Source: JAVBMO01 sp031552355 | GTDB taxonomy: Bacteria > Bacteroidota > Bacteroidia > Bacteroidales > P3 | Direction: 5' to 3' | Length of the DNA: 16,472 nucleotides | Assembly: GCA_031552355.1 (NCBI GenBank) | Contig: JAVBMO010000038.1 | Span: 1 to 16,472, forward strand | Shown: positions 8,229 to 16,366 of the stretch, piece by piece | Layout: each line of letters starts with the position of its first letter | Numbering within the stretch: the first letter of the stretch is position 1 | Notes under the pieces: model-generated | What the model saw: only the letters and a program-made list of their open reading frames with translations | Databases searched by the model: none | Told to the model about the DNA's origin: nothing | Made by a program: the position numbers and the translations under genes

Positions 8229-9614
8229 ATGGTAGTAGGTAAAGCGAAATCACCGAATATGTTGCTTTGGTTGGTGGCGATTGGATTTTTTATGCAAACG
8301 CTTGACACAACCATTGTGAATACTGCCATTCCGAGCATGGCAAAAAGCCTGAAAGAAAGTCCCTTACACATGCAGGCGGTTGTGGTATCGTATGCCCTGA
8401 TGATGGCTGTATTGACACCTGCAAGTGGGTGGCTGGCCGATAAATTTGGGACAAGGAAGATTTATCTGATTTCCATAGTATTATTTACATTAGGTTCTTT
8501 TCTTTGTGCAAGTTCCCAAAGTTTGATTCAGTTGATTATTTCGCGTGCAATTCAAGGGGCTGGGGGGGCTATGTTGCAACCAGTCGGACGTTTGGTAGTG
8601 CTGAAGGCTTTTCCTCACGAAAAGTTTCTAAAAGCAATGAGTTTTGTTACCATTCCAGGAATGATAGGCCCTTTGCTGGGCCCTACGTTGGGTGGCTGGC
8701 TGTCGGAATCTTTTTCCTGGCACTGGATTTTCTTAATAAACATTCCAATAGGGATTCTCGGATTTGTCCTTTCCATGATTTACATGGATGACTTTCGGAT
8801 AAAAGACATTGACAGATTTGACCTCAGTGGGTTTTTGATGATTGCTTTCGGCATGGTTGCCATTTCGGCAGCATTGGATGGTATGGTGGAATTGAATTTG
8901 CGATTACCCATTGCCATTTTATTTGTAATTGTGGGATTGGTTTTTGTTGTTAGCTATTGGTTGCACGCTTTGCGTAAGAAAAAAGTTTTGTTCCCAATAA
9001 GTTTGTTCAATATTACAACTTACAGGATAGGAATTTTAGGAAGTTTCTTTTCGCGAATAGGAATTAATGCAAGCCCTTTTTTATTACCTTTGTTTTTTCA
9101 GGTGGGTTTAGACTTTTCGCCAATAAAATCGGGGCTTATGATGCTCCCTTCTGCCGTTTCCGGAATACTTGTAAAAAGATCAAGTGTGAGAATGATATCC
9201 AAAATTGGTTATAGGCCTGTGTTAATGGGGAATACCATTTTGCAGGGTTTGATTTTTGTGAGTTTGATTTTTGTGTCGGAATCTGCCTCTTTGTGGTTGT
9301 TATCTGTTTTATTATTTTTGATGGGCGGTGCCAACTCCCTGCAATTTACGGCCATGAATACATTGACTTTAAAAGATTTGGACGAAAAACAATCAAGTAG
9401 TGGAAATAGCTTATTGTCCATGATTATGATATTTTCCATGAGTTTCGGTGTTGCAGTGGCAGCTGCTTTGTTAGCGTTGTTCAATCATGTTTCCGAAATG
9501 GAACACTATGAAAATCCTCTTTTTGCATTCCATGCATCCTTTATATGTATCGGTATTATTTCTATTATCACATCTGTTATATTTGCCCAATTGTCCAAAG
9601 AAAATAGGAATTAG
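8229..9614 (+). CDS. mdtD: MFS multidrug-type exporter, DHA2 family, MdtD-like
   Basis: Inner-membrane proton-driven drug or metabolite exporter of the 14-helix DHA2 (EmrB/QacA) family. I chose the ATG at 8229 (461 residues) over a TTG eight codons upstream. Motif D1 LDTTIVNTAIPSM (25-37), motif A GWLADKFGTRK (67-77), motif B RAIQGAGGAM (106-115) and the antiporter motif C GPLLGPTLGGWL (147-158) are intact, followed by WHWIFLINIPIG (164-175). From memory it follows E. coli MdtD (YegB) nearly segment by segment, including FFMQ-LDTTIVNTA, ESPLHM, RRFDLSGF-like and MNTLTLKDL/SSGNSLLSMIM stretches, so MdtD-like is a specific call. In E. coli mdtD lies with mdtABC; here no RND genes or regulator adjoin it. 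It is a lone gene between two long gaps. The substrate is unknown. Confidence 0.88.
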   Translation: MVVGKAKSPNMLLWLVAIGFFMQTLDTTIVNTAIPSMAKSLKESPLHMQAVVVSYALMMAVLTPASGWLADKFGTRKIYLISIVLFTLGSFLCASSQSLIQLIISRAIQGAGGAMLQPVGRLVVLKAFPHEKFLKAMSFVTIPGMIGPLLGPTLGGWLSESFSWHWIFLINIPIGILGFVLSMIYMDDFRIKDIDRFDLSGFLMIAFGMVAISAALDGMVELNLRLPIAILFVIVGLVFVVSYWLHALRKKKVLFPISLFNITTYRIGILGSFFSRIGINASPFLLPLFFQVGLDFSPIKSGLMMLPSAVSGILVKRSSVRMISKIGYRPVLMGNTILQGLIFVSLIFVSESASLWLLSVLLFLMGGANSLQFTAMNTLTLKDLDEKQSSSGNSLLSMIMIFSMSFGVAVAAALLALFNHVSEMEHYENPLFAFHASFICIGIISIITSVIFAQLSKENRN

Positions 9615-9635
9615 ACGCGAGTAGAGCAATAGACG

Positions 9636-9660
9636 GGAGCGAGGCTCGTTCGCTTCTTTA
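9636..9660 (+). terminator. Possible weak terminator after the MFS gene
   Basis: GGAGCGA (9636-9642) can pair with TCGCTTC (9650-9656, one G-T pair) around a 7-base loop, followed by TTTA, 22 bases after the stop codon. An overlapping alternative stem GTTCG/CGAAC (9648-9665) is followed by CTTTTCC. Both are short, so termination is only plausible. Confidence 0.4.
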
Positions 9661-9790
9661 CGAACCTTTTCCTAAGCAATTCAACGTAAAAATCAAAAGG
9701 GATTTTATTCTGCCTTAAAATAACTTCAAGAAGCCCTAAAATAATAACCAATTTGTGGTTTTTGTTTTTATGAAAAAGGCACCTGTAAAA

Positions 9791-9841
9791 CGCAAAATTT
9801 ATCTGTAATTTTGCAAAAAGATGTTTTTTACAAATTTTGCG
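9791..9841. repeat. Mutually exclusive inverted repeats (AATTTTGC arms)
   Basis: GCAAAATT (9792-9799) pairs perfectly with AATTTTGC at 9807-9814 around a 7-base loop. The same left arm, as CGCAAAATTT (9791-9800), also pairs perfectly over 10 bases with AAATTTTGCG at 9832-9841. The two hairpins share the left arm and cannot form together. TAATTTTG (9806-9813), a perfect TAnnTTTG box, overlaps the middle arm, so this could equally be a promoter covered by an operator. Confidence 0.6.
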
Positions 9842-9857
9842 TACATGATGGAATGAA

Positions 9858-9888
9858 CATGTAAAGAAAATTGAGAAATCTTTACATG
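9858..9888. repeat. Palindromic repeat unit 1 upstream of mfd
   Basis: Perfect 10-bp inverted repeat CATGTAAAGA / TCTTTACATG with an 11-base A-rich spacer. A second unit of identical geometry starts 41 bases later (9899). The architecture suits either a dimeric regulator site or an RNA hairpin in the mfd leader. Confidence 0.75.
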
Positions 9889-9898
9889 AGAAATATAA

Positions 9899-9929
9899 CA
9901 TGTAAAGAAAATCAAAAAATCTTTACAGG
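9899..9929. repeat. Palindromic repeat unit 2 abutting mfd
   Basis: Left arm CATGTAAAGA is identical to unit 1; right arm TCTTTACAGG differs by one base, leaving 8 perfect pairs plus the outermost C-G pair. The spacer is again 11 A-rich bases. The right arm ends in AGG, which would be the only Shine-Dalgarno-like bases for the ATG at 9933, so a folded hairpin could mask it. Confidence 0.7.
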
Positions 9930-9932
9930 TAG

Positions 9933-12900
9933 ATGTTTTTACAAATGGAAAATCTAATCAAATTATATGTGGGTTCTTCGCAGGTCAGGAAAATCGCTGA
10001 AGCGTTGTCTGTGAGCCGTCAGGCGCATTTGAAACTGAAAGGCCTTTCGGGTTCTTTGCCGGCGGTATTGGGCGCTTCATTGTTCCTGAAAACCGAGCAA
10101 ACCCAGTTTTTTGTGATTTCCGACAAAGAATCTGCCGCCTATTTTTACAACGATTTGGAAACCCTTTTGGGTGAAAAGGATTTGGAAATGGACAAAAAGC
10201 AGGTTTTATTTTTCCCCGTTTCCTACAAACAAGCCTACCAAATTGAAGAAACCGACAATGCCAATATGCTTTTGCGTGCCGACATTCTGAACCGGTTGAA
10301 CGACAATTTGCCTCCAAAACTGATTGTAACTTACCCCGAAGCGGTTTCCGAAAAAGTAATCTCCGGTAAAAGTTTAGCAAAAAACACGCTGAGAATCAAT
10401 ATTGGGGAGGTTTTGTCTGACGATTTTTTGATTGATGTTTTTTCGGAATATGATTTTGAACGTGTCGATTTTGTGGTGGAACCCGGACAATATGCTTTCC
10501 GGGGCGGAATTATCGACGTTTTTTCGTTTGCCAACGAATATCCGTTCCGCATTGAACTTTTTGGAGACATGGTGGAATCTTTGCGTTCTTTCGATGTGGT
10601 GACACAGCTTTCCAAAGAAAATTATGAAAGCATTTCCATTTTGCCCAATATCAAAAGTGAAAAAATTGAGCTGCAGGAAAAAGTTTGCCTGATAGATTAT
10701 CTTCCTCAAAATACGGTACTTTGGTTCGACAATTTGGGGTTTTTCCTTGACAAATTAGACAAAGAATTTGACAAAGCACAGCAGAAATTCAACAACCTGA
10801 ATACCACCATTCAGCAGTTGCCACCCGAAAAACTTTTTACTACTTCGGAAGAAACAGCAAGGCTATTGTCTTTGTTTACAACCATTGAGCTCCAAAATTC
10901 AAATTTCTTCAAACAAACGCAATTATTGGAATTTTCTTCGGTTCCACAACCGGCTTTCAACAAGCATTTTGAGCTGCTGATGTCCGAATTGGAAAAATAT
11001 ACCGAACTGTCGTACCTGAATTTTATTTGTGTGGAAAACACCAAACAAGCCACACGTTTAGAACAGATTTTCAGTGATTTATCGGAAAAAGAAAAGAAAA
11101 ATATACAATATTCCATTTTGGATCTTTCGCTAAGCGAAGGATTTATCGACACTGATGAAAAAGTCCTTTGCTTTACCGACCATCAAATTTTTGAACGTTA
11201 CCACCGCTATAAAATCCGTACACAAGACGAACAACGCCAAGCGCTTACGCTGAAAGATGTTTTCACGCTTTCGCCCGGCGATTTTGTTACACATATCGAC
11301 CATGGCGTGGGGCGGTTCGGAGGCTTGGAGAAAATAGAAAACAACGGCAAAATCCAGGAAGCTATCCGACTGGTTTACAAGGATAACGACATCATGTATG
11401 TCAGTATTCATTCCTTGCACCGCATCAGCCGTTATATTGGAAAAGAAGGAGCTGTTCCAACTTTAAACCGTTTGGGTTCAAACACTTGGCAGGTTTTAAA
11501 AAACAAAACCAAACAAAAGGTAAAAGATATTGCCAAAGACCTTATTCGTCTATACGCCAAGCGAAAAGAAAGCAAAGGCTTCGCTTTTTCGGCCGACAGC
11601 TATTTGCAAAACGAACTCGAAGCTTCTTTTATTTACGAAGACACGCCCGATCAATTCAAAACCACACAGGACGTCAAGCGCGATATGGAGTCTGTGGCGC
11701 CCATGGATCGTTTGGTTTGCGGCGACGTAGGTTTCGGGAAAACGGAAATTGCCATCCGGGCGGCATTCAAAGCCGTGGCAGATAGCAAACAAGTGGCCAT
11801 ATTAGTCCCGACAACGATTTTGGCTTTTCAGCATTATAATACCCTCAGCGACCGTTTGAAAGATTTTCCTTGCCGTGTGGAATATCTGAACCGTTTTAAA
11901 ACGGCCAAAGAAAAGAAAAAGATTTTGGAAGATGTGGAAGCCGGAAAAATTGATGTTTTGATTGGCACCCATATTATTGCTTCCAAAAATATGAAATTCA
12001 AAGATTTAGGATTGCTGATTATCGACGAAGAGCAAAAGTTTGGCGTTTCGGTAAAGGAACGGCTTAAAGAGTTGAAAGTAAATGTAGATACGCTTACTTT
12101 GACGGCAACGCCAATTCCTCGTACTTTACAATTTTCGTTGATGGGCGCTAGAGACCTTTCGGTTATCAACACGCCGCCGCCAAACCGCTATCCTATTCAG
12201 ACAGAGCTTCATAATTTTAATGAAGAGATCATTCGCGATGCCATTTTATTTGAACTTTCGCGTGGCGGACAGGTTTATTTCATCAATAACCGCATTCAAA
12301 ACCTGATGGAATTGGCCGGTTTGCTGAAACGCTTGCTTCCCGATGCTACGGTTGCCGTGGCGCACGGACAAATGGAAGGCGAAAAATTGGAAGAAATCTT
12401 GATGGATTTTATCGACGGGAATTACGATATTTTGCTTTCTACGGCTATTGTGGAAAATGGCTTGGATATTCCAAACGCCAACACCATTATTGTGAACGAT
12501 GCTCAGCATTTTGGCCTGAGCGAATTGCACCAATTACGGGGCAGGGTTGGGCGTTCGAACAAAAAATCTTTCTGCTTTTTGCTTACACCTCCACTTTCGT
12601 TACTTACGCCAGAAGCGCGTAAACGCCTGAAAGCCATAGAAGAATTTTCCGACATTGGCAGCGGATTCAATATTGCCATGCGCGATTTGGATATCCGCGG
12701 CGCCGGAAATATTTTGGGAGCCGAACAAAGCGGTTTCATTTCGGAAATCGGTTTCGATATGTATCAAAAGATATTGAACGAAGCTTTGGACGAACTTAAG
12801 GAAACGGAATTCAAGGGTTTGTATGAACAGGATGCTGCGGAAAAAACGCAATTTGTAAAAGAATGTGTAATTGAAACCGACTTGGAAATTCTGATACCGG

Positions 12901-13310
12901 ATTCTTACGTAACCAATATTACGGAACGCCTTATCCTTTATAAGGAATTGGATGCGTTGGAAACCGATGAAGACCTCGAAATTTACAAATCCAAATTGAC
13001 AGACCGTTTTGGGCCTATCCCCAATGAAACTTCGGAATTGGTGGAAACCATTAAGTTACGCCGGACAGCCAAAGAAATCGGCTTTGAAAAATTAGTCTTG
13101 AAACAAAATAAATTGGTAGGCTTTTTTATTTCCAATCAGGAATCGGAATACTATAATTCTGAGTATTTTACAAAAGTTTTGCAGTTTGTGCAAACCTATC
13201 CGAATTTATGTCAAATGAAAGAAGGAAAGGAAAAATTGACGTTGAGTTTTGCAAAAATCGACAGTGTGCAGAAAGCTTTGGAAGTATTACGGAAAATAGT
13301 TGAAATCTAA
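9933..13310 (+). CDS. mfd: Transcription-repair coupling factor Mfd
   Basis: SF2 DNA translocase that removes stalled RNA polymerase and recruits UvrA to the lesion. The 1125 residues cover all domains: UvrB-homology region (about 1-350), RNA-polymerase interaction domain opening with DFVTHIDHGVGRFGG (450-464), Walker A GDVGFGKTE (597-605), DEEQKFGV Walker B (698-705), LTATPIPRT motif III (723-731), QLRGRVGRS motif VI (867-875), the following DLDIRGAGNILG translocation segment, and a C-terminal TRCF domain (about 960-1090). Two starts are possible: ATG 9933, with AGGTAG just upstream, or ATG 9945 giving MENLIKLYV, which looks more like a natural N-terminus; I keep the longer one without strong evidence. 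The leader contains two tandem palindromes. miaA follows after 11 bases. Confidence 0.96.
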   Translation: MFLQMENLIKLYVGSSQVRKIAEALSVSRQAHLKLKGLSGSLPAVLGASLFLKTEQTQFFVISDKESAAYFYNDLETLLGEKDLEMDKKQVLFFPVSYKQAYQIEETDNANMLLRADILNRLNDNLPPKLIVTYPEAVSEKVISGKSLAKNTLRINIGEVLSDDFLIDVFSEYDFERVDFVVEPGQYAFRGGIIDVFSFANEYPFRIELFGDMVESLRSFDVVTQLSKENYESISILPNIKSEKIELQEKVCLIDYLPQNTVLWFDNLGFFLDKLDKEFDKAQQKFNNLNTTIQQLPPEKLFTTSEETARLLSLFTTIELQNSNFFKQTQLLEFSSVPQPAFNKHFELLMSELEKYTELSYLNFICVENTKQATRLEQIFSDLSEKEKKNIQYSILDLSLSEGFIDTDEKVLCFTDHQIFERYHRYKIRTQDEQRQALTLKDVFTLSPGDFVTHIDHGVGRFGGLEKIENNGKIQEAIRLVYKDNDIMYVSIHSLHRISRYIGKEGAVPTLNRLGSNTWQVLKNKTKQKVKDIAKDLIRLYAKRKESKGFAFSADSYLQNELEASFIYEDTPDQFKTTQDVKRDMESVAPMDRLVCGDVGFGKTEIAIRAAFKAVADSKQVAILVPTTILAFQHYNTLSDRLKDFPCRVEYLNRFKTAKEKKKILEDVEAGKIDVLIGTHIIASKNMKFKDLGLLIIDEEQKFGVSVKERLKELKVNVDTLTLTATPIPRTLQFSLMGARDLSVINTPPPNRYPIQTELHNFNEEIIRDAILFELSRGGQVYFINNRIQNLMELAGLLKRLLPDATVAVAHGQMEGEKLEEILMDFIDGNYDILLSTAIVENGLDIPNANTIIVNDAQHFGLSELHQLRGRVGRSNKKSFCFLLTPPLSLLTPEARKRLKAIEEFSDIGSGFNIAMRDLDIRGAGNILGAEQSGFISEIGFDMYQKILNEALDELKETEFKGLYEQDAAEKTQFVKECVIETDLEILIPDSYVTNITERLILYKELDALETDEDLEIYKSKLTDRFGPIPNETSELVETIKLRRTAKEIGFEKLVLKQNKLVGFFISNQESEYYNSEYFTKVLQFVQTYPNLCQMKEGKEKLTLSFAKIDSVQKALEVLRKIVEI

Positions 13311-13321
13311 TTCCCAATAAG

Positions 13322-14242
13322 ATGATTACAATTTTAGGCCCTACCGCAAGCGGAAAAACCCAATTGGCAGTTCATTTGGCAGCCAAATGCAGTGGAGAAA
13401 TCATTAGCGCCGATTCGCGCCAAGTATATGTGGGCATGGATTTGGGAACCGGAAAAGATTTGAAAGAATATTCTTTGAACGGAAAAAACACCCCCTATCA
13501 TTTAATTGACATAAAACAAGCCGGTTACGAGTATAATGTTTTTGAATTTCAACAGGATTTCCTGAAATCCTATCAACAGATTGAAAGCAAAGGAAATACG
13601 CCTATTTTTTGTGGAGGAACCGGTTTGTATTTAAGCGCAGTATTGAATCGGTATGATTTACAGGAAGTCCCTCAAAATGAAAAACTTCGAGAGGATTTAA
13701 AAGAGAAACCTTCCGAAGAATTGGTCGAAATGTTGAAATCAATGACAAGCCTGCACAACCAAACCGATATCACAGAGAGGGAACGTCTGATTCGTGCTTT
13801 GGAAATTCAGATTTACAGAAAGGAAAATCCTCATAACAAGATATTTCCGGAAATTAAAAATACTTGTTTTGGTATTTTGTTTGAACGGAATTTGTTGCGA
13901 GAGAGAATCACACAGCGTTTGTCGCAACGTTTGCAAGATGGAATGATTGAAGAGGTGGAAAATCTTCTTTCTCAGGGAATAAAATCGGAAAAATTGTTAT
14001 TCTATGGCTTGGAATATAAATATGTTACTCTGTTTTTGCAAAAGGAAATCTCTTATGAACAGATGTTTACGCTTTTAAATACAGCCATTCATCAATTTGC
14101 CAAACGCCAAATGACATGGTTTCGCCGCATGGAACGGCAAGGGCTGAAAATCAATTGGATTGAGGGAACATTGCCGTTGGAGGGAAAACTTCAACAGATA
14201 ATGTTACACTTGAAACAGGATCATAATTTCAAATCTTTGTAA
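13322..14242 (+). CDS. miaA: tRNA dimethylallyltransferase
   Basis: Transfers the dimethylallyl group of DMAPP to N6 of A37 in tRNAs that read UNN codons, which stabilises codon-anticodon pairing. The 306 residues match family length. GPTASGKT (6-13) is the P-loop and DSRQVY (31-36) carries the catalytic Asp; GGTGLY (98-103), RERLIRALEI and the C-terminal RQMTWFRRMERQG are all present. The insertion MDLGTGKDLKEY and the segment YEYNVFEFQQDF mark the distinct MiaA form of Bacteroidota, which often carry two MiaA paralogues; which paralogue this is cannot be decided here. The start ATG is 11 bases after mfd, so the two are likely co-transcribed. The stop codon overlaps a possible promoter box for nadE. 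Confidence 0.95.
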   Translation: MITILGPTASGKTQLAVHLAAKCSGEIISADSRQVYVGMDLGTGKDLKEYSLNGKNTPYHLIDIKQAGYEYNVFEFQQDFLKSYQQIESKGNTPIFCGGTGLYLSAVLNRYDLQEVPQNEKLREDLKEKPSEELVEMLKSMTSLHNQTDITERERLIRALEIQIYRKENPHNKIFPEIKNTCFGILFERNLLRERITQRLSQRLQDGMIEEVENLLSQGIKSEKLLFYGLEYKYVTLFLQKEISYEQMFTLLNTAIHQFAKRQMTWFRRMERQGLKINWIEGTLPLEGKLQQIMLHLKQDHNFKSL

Positions 14243-14247
14243 ATTTG
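14240..14247 (+). promoter_or_regulatory. Candidate -7 box for nadE
   Basis: TAAATTTG is a perfect TAnnTTTG match, overlapping the miaA stop codon and lying 30 bases before the nadE ATG. The only upstream TTG (14210-14212) is 27 bases away, longer than normal, so this may be coincidental. If real, nadE would have its own promoter in addition to read-through from mfd-miaA. Confidence 0.3.
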
Positions 14248-14276
14248 TTTACTTACATCTACAAAATATTTCTTTT

Positions 14277-15782
14277 ATGAATATCAAACTTTTTCAGCAA
14301 AAATTCTTTTCGGCAAAGCCTCAAGAGAATTTTAAAAAAATCAAAGAAAGTATTAACAATTTGGGAACAAATGAATTGGGATTGTTTTCAACCTTCGCTC
14401 TTTGCGGAAATCTGCCTCAAAGCAGTTTGAAATACTTATCTATACAAGAAGAAATTGGAGTTGTTTTATCGGAGTGCATCGAAATTTCGGCAAACAAAAA
14501 CTTTATCGTATTTGTGCCCGAAAAAGAAAATAATTCCCTGATACTATGCTATGTAAGTAACAAAAATCTTCAAAAAATTTCTTTCCAAACAACTTCGGAA
14601 ATTCCTGTAATTGACTTTGAAGGCCAAAAAATTGGACTTACTTTATTTGGAATAAACCATTTAGCTGAAATTTCAAAAGAAATTTCCACTTTGATTTGCT
14701 TTGGAAAAAATTCCATAGGTATTGTAGATAAAGATGCTTACTATCAGGAACTTTCACTTGTTTCTAAGAAAAATAAAATCCCGGTGGTATTTGTCGATAA
14801 TGTGGGAAGTGCAGCCAATTTGCTTTATCCGGGCGGCTCTTTCTGTGTGGATGAATCAACAAATTCCGGAATATTCTTTCCATATTTCAAAGATTTTTCA
14901 CAAAATACTGATATCAAGAATATTACAGCTTCAATACAGAAAGAAACAATTTCTTCGATAGCTTTTTTGCAGAAAGCGTTGGTAATAGGAATTCAGGATT
15001 ATATGTTTCAACGAAATTTCAAAAAAGTGGTTTTAGGGCTTTCAGGTGGCTTGGATTCGGCTTTGGTGGCTGCTTTGGCGGTGGAAGCTTTGGGCAACGA
15101 AAATGTGAAAGGAATTTTAATGCCTTCGGAATTCTCTTCCGACCATTCGGTAAATGATGCCGTGGATTTGGCAAAAAACCTGCATATTGAATATGAGATT
15201 CTACCAATAAAAAATATTTACAAGCAGTGTAATACCACTTTGGACCCCATTTTTTCGGGAACACCTTTCAGTTTAGCGGAAGAAAACCTGCAAGCCCGTA
15301 TCAGAGGCTTGTTGTTGATGGCGGTTTCCAATAAAACCGGCGCTGTGCTTTTGAATACGTCCAACAAAAGCGAATGCGCCGTGGGATACGGGACTTTGTA
15401 CGGCGATATGTGCGGTTCGTTGGCTGTAATCGGCGACCTTTACAAAACCGAAGCTTTTGAAATGGCAAGGTATATCAATCGCGAAGTGGAAATAATTCCT
15501 GAGAACACAATTTCGAAACCCCCTTCGGCAGAACTTCGCCCCAACCAAAAAGACAGCGATTCTTTGCCCGATTATCCCATTTTGGACAGGGTTCTTTTTG
15601 CTCACATTGAAGAAAATAAATCGGCAGAAGAAATTTTTGCAGAAAATCCGGATATAGAATCCCTTTTAATTACCAAAGTGTTGCAAATGGTCGCTAACTG
15701 TGAATATAAAAGACGTCAGGCAGCGCCTTGTTTAAAGCTGAAACCTAGTAGTTTTGGTATAGAAAGATTGATGCCGTTTTGA
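14277..15782 (+). CDS. nadE: NAD synthetase with degenerate glutaminase domain
   Basis: Amidates nicotinic acid adenine dinucleotide to NAD in the cytosol. The synthetase half (about 245-501) is intact: P-loop SGGLDS (256-261), ENLQARIRG (336-344), LNTSNKSE (359-366), YGTLYGDM (371-378) and the KPPSAELRPNQKDSDSLPDY segment (414-433). The N-terminal part (about 1-210) corresponds to the nitrilase-type glutaminase of glutamine-dependent NadE, shown by FSTFALCG, FEGQKIGLTLF and the well-kept DNVGSAANLLYPGGSF (174-189). However, the catalytic Glu is Thr39, the catalytic Cys is Phe124, and the loop with the catalytic Lys is missing; the domain is also some 60 residues short. The enzyme therefore probably uses free ammonia. 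It follows miaA by 34 bases and converges with the porP fragment, 10 bases away. Confidence 0.93.
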   Translation: MNIKLFQQKFFSAKPQENFKKIKESINNLGTNELGLFSTFALCGNLPQSSLKYLSIQEEIGVVLSECIEISANKNFIVFVPEKENNSLILCYVSNKNLQKISFQTTSEIPVIDFEGQKIGLTLFGINHLAEISKEISTLICFGKNSIGIVDKDAYYQELSLVSKKNKIPVVFVDNVGSAANLLYPGGSFCVDESTNSGIFFPYFKDFSQNTDIKNITASIQKETISSIAFLQKALVIGIQDYMFQRNFKKVVLGLSGGLDSALVAALAVEALGNENVKGILMPSEFSSDHSVNDAVDLAKNLHIEYEILPIKNIYKQCNTTLDPIFSGTPFSLAEENLQARIRGLLLMAVSNKTGAVLLNTSNKSECAVGYGTLYGDMCGSLAVIGDLYKTEAFEMARYINREVEIIPENTISKPPSAELRPNQKDSDSLPDYPILDRVLFAHIEENKSAEEIFAENPDIESLLITKVLQMVANCEYKRRQAAPCLKLKPSSFGIERLMPF

Positions 15783-15792
15783 GGAAAAGCGT

Positions 15793-16314
15793 TTACCAAC
15801 ATTTGGCATCTTTATAGAACAACGGATCAAATTGCCAAGAGAAAAATAATTCATGAGTTCCGGCTTTTGAAAGGGACGCAATATTTCCTACCCCATAAGT
15901 AAAGGAATATCCCAAACGCATTTTCGGCGTAAAGTGCATTCCTGCCAATGTAGTGAATTGTCCGTGAGTGGCATACATTGCGCCTACCCAAAATTTATCA
16001 TTGTATTTGTAGGGGCGTTTGGTTTTCAAAAAATAGAAAATGGCGCCACCTTCGCCATAATGAATGTTATCGCGCGCTATATAAGACAGGCAGGGTTCAA
16101 TGCTAACATCATCAACAATATTGAATCGCGATGAAATATAGGTCCAAACGCTTATGGCAGGCCTGTCGGTTTCCCAATTGCCAAAAAATCCCAAATGTTT
16201 TACCGAAGCCCCCAATTTGAAAGGCCCTTTATATTCAATCCCCAAATCGAATTCTGGAGCAATATCATTCGTGTTTTTATTGGCTAAAATGGGATCGTTG
16301 CTTTGCAATATCAT
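15793..16314 (-). CDS. PorP/SprF family membrane protein, N-terminally truncated (probable pseudogene)
   Basis: The 173 residues match the C-terminal half of the PorP/SprF family, outer-membrane beta-barrel proteins linked to type IX secretion and gliding: FDLGIEYKGPFKLGASVKHL (22-41), alternating beta-strand segments, YNDKFWVGAMY, MRLGYSFTYGVGN and the final THELFFSWQFD. Family members are about 300 residues or more with a signal peptide and an N-terminal QDPQFSQY-like motif; none of that is present. Only one ATG (16314) is available, and an in-frame TAA at 16396-16398 blocks extension. The homology appears to start in the middle of the family (NDPILANKN). Without a signal peptide it could not reach the outer membrane, so it is likely a remnant. 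The DNA just upstream contains a long palindrome. Confidence 0.75.
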   Translation of the reverse strand: MILQSNDPILANKNTNDIAPEFDLGIEYKGPFKLGASVKHLGFFGNWETDRPAISVWTYISSRFNIVDDVSIEPCLSYIARDNIHYGEGGAIFYFLKTKRPYKYNDKFWVGAMYATHGQFTTLAGMHFTPKMRLGYSFTYGVGNIASLSKAGTHELFFSWQFDPLFYKDAKCW

Positions 16315-16366
16315 GTTTTCCTGAATATTACTAACCTGAGTTCGATGTAAGAAAAAAGATAAAAGA

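Larger units (their letters stand above)
9615..9932. other. Intergenic region rich in inverted repeats, upstream of mfd
   Basis: A 318-base stretch with no convincing gene. From left to right it holds a possible terminator for the transporter gene (9636-9660), a plain AT-rich section, a set of three AATTTTGC-type arms (9791-9841), and two tandem copies of a 31-base palindrome (9858-9929) that end four bases before the first possible mfd start. The repeats are listed separately. Confidence 0.7.

Noticed and set aside
9611..9901. 96-codon open frame on the minus strand between the MFS gene and mfd
   Set aside because: Runs through the inverted repeats, begins within them, and shows no protein family features; likely chance.
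9858..9929. Two-unit CRISPR-like array
   Set aside because: Only two units, the interval between them is 10 bases, and each unit is a palindrome; no spacers and no cas genes.
9985..12851. Many open frames of 80-130 codons opposite or offset to mfd
   Set aside because: They lie inside a fully conserved Mfd coding region and are shadow frames.
14277..15782. nadE as a pseudogene because the glutaminase domain is degenerate
   Set aside because: The frame is uninterrupted and every synthetase motif is intact, so an ammonia-using enzyme is more likely.
15783..15792. Terminator between nadE and the porP fragment
   Set aside because: Only 10 bases separate the stops and I could find no inverted repeat with a T-run there.
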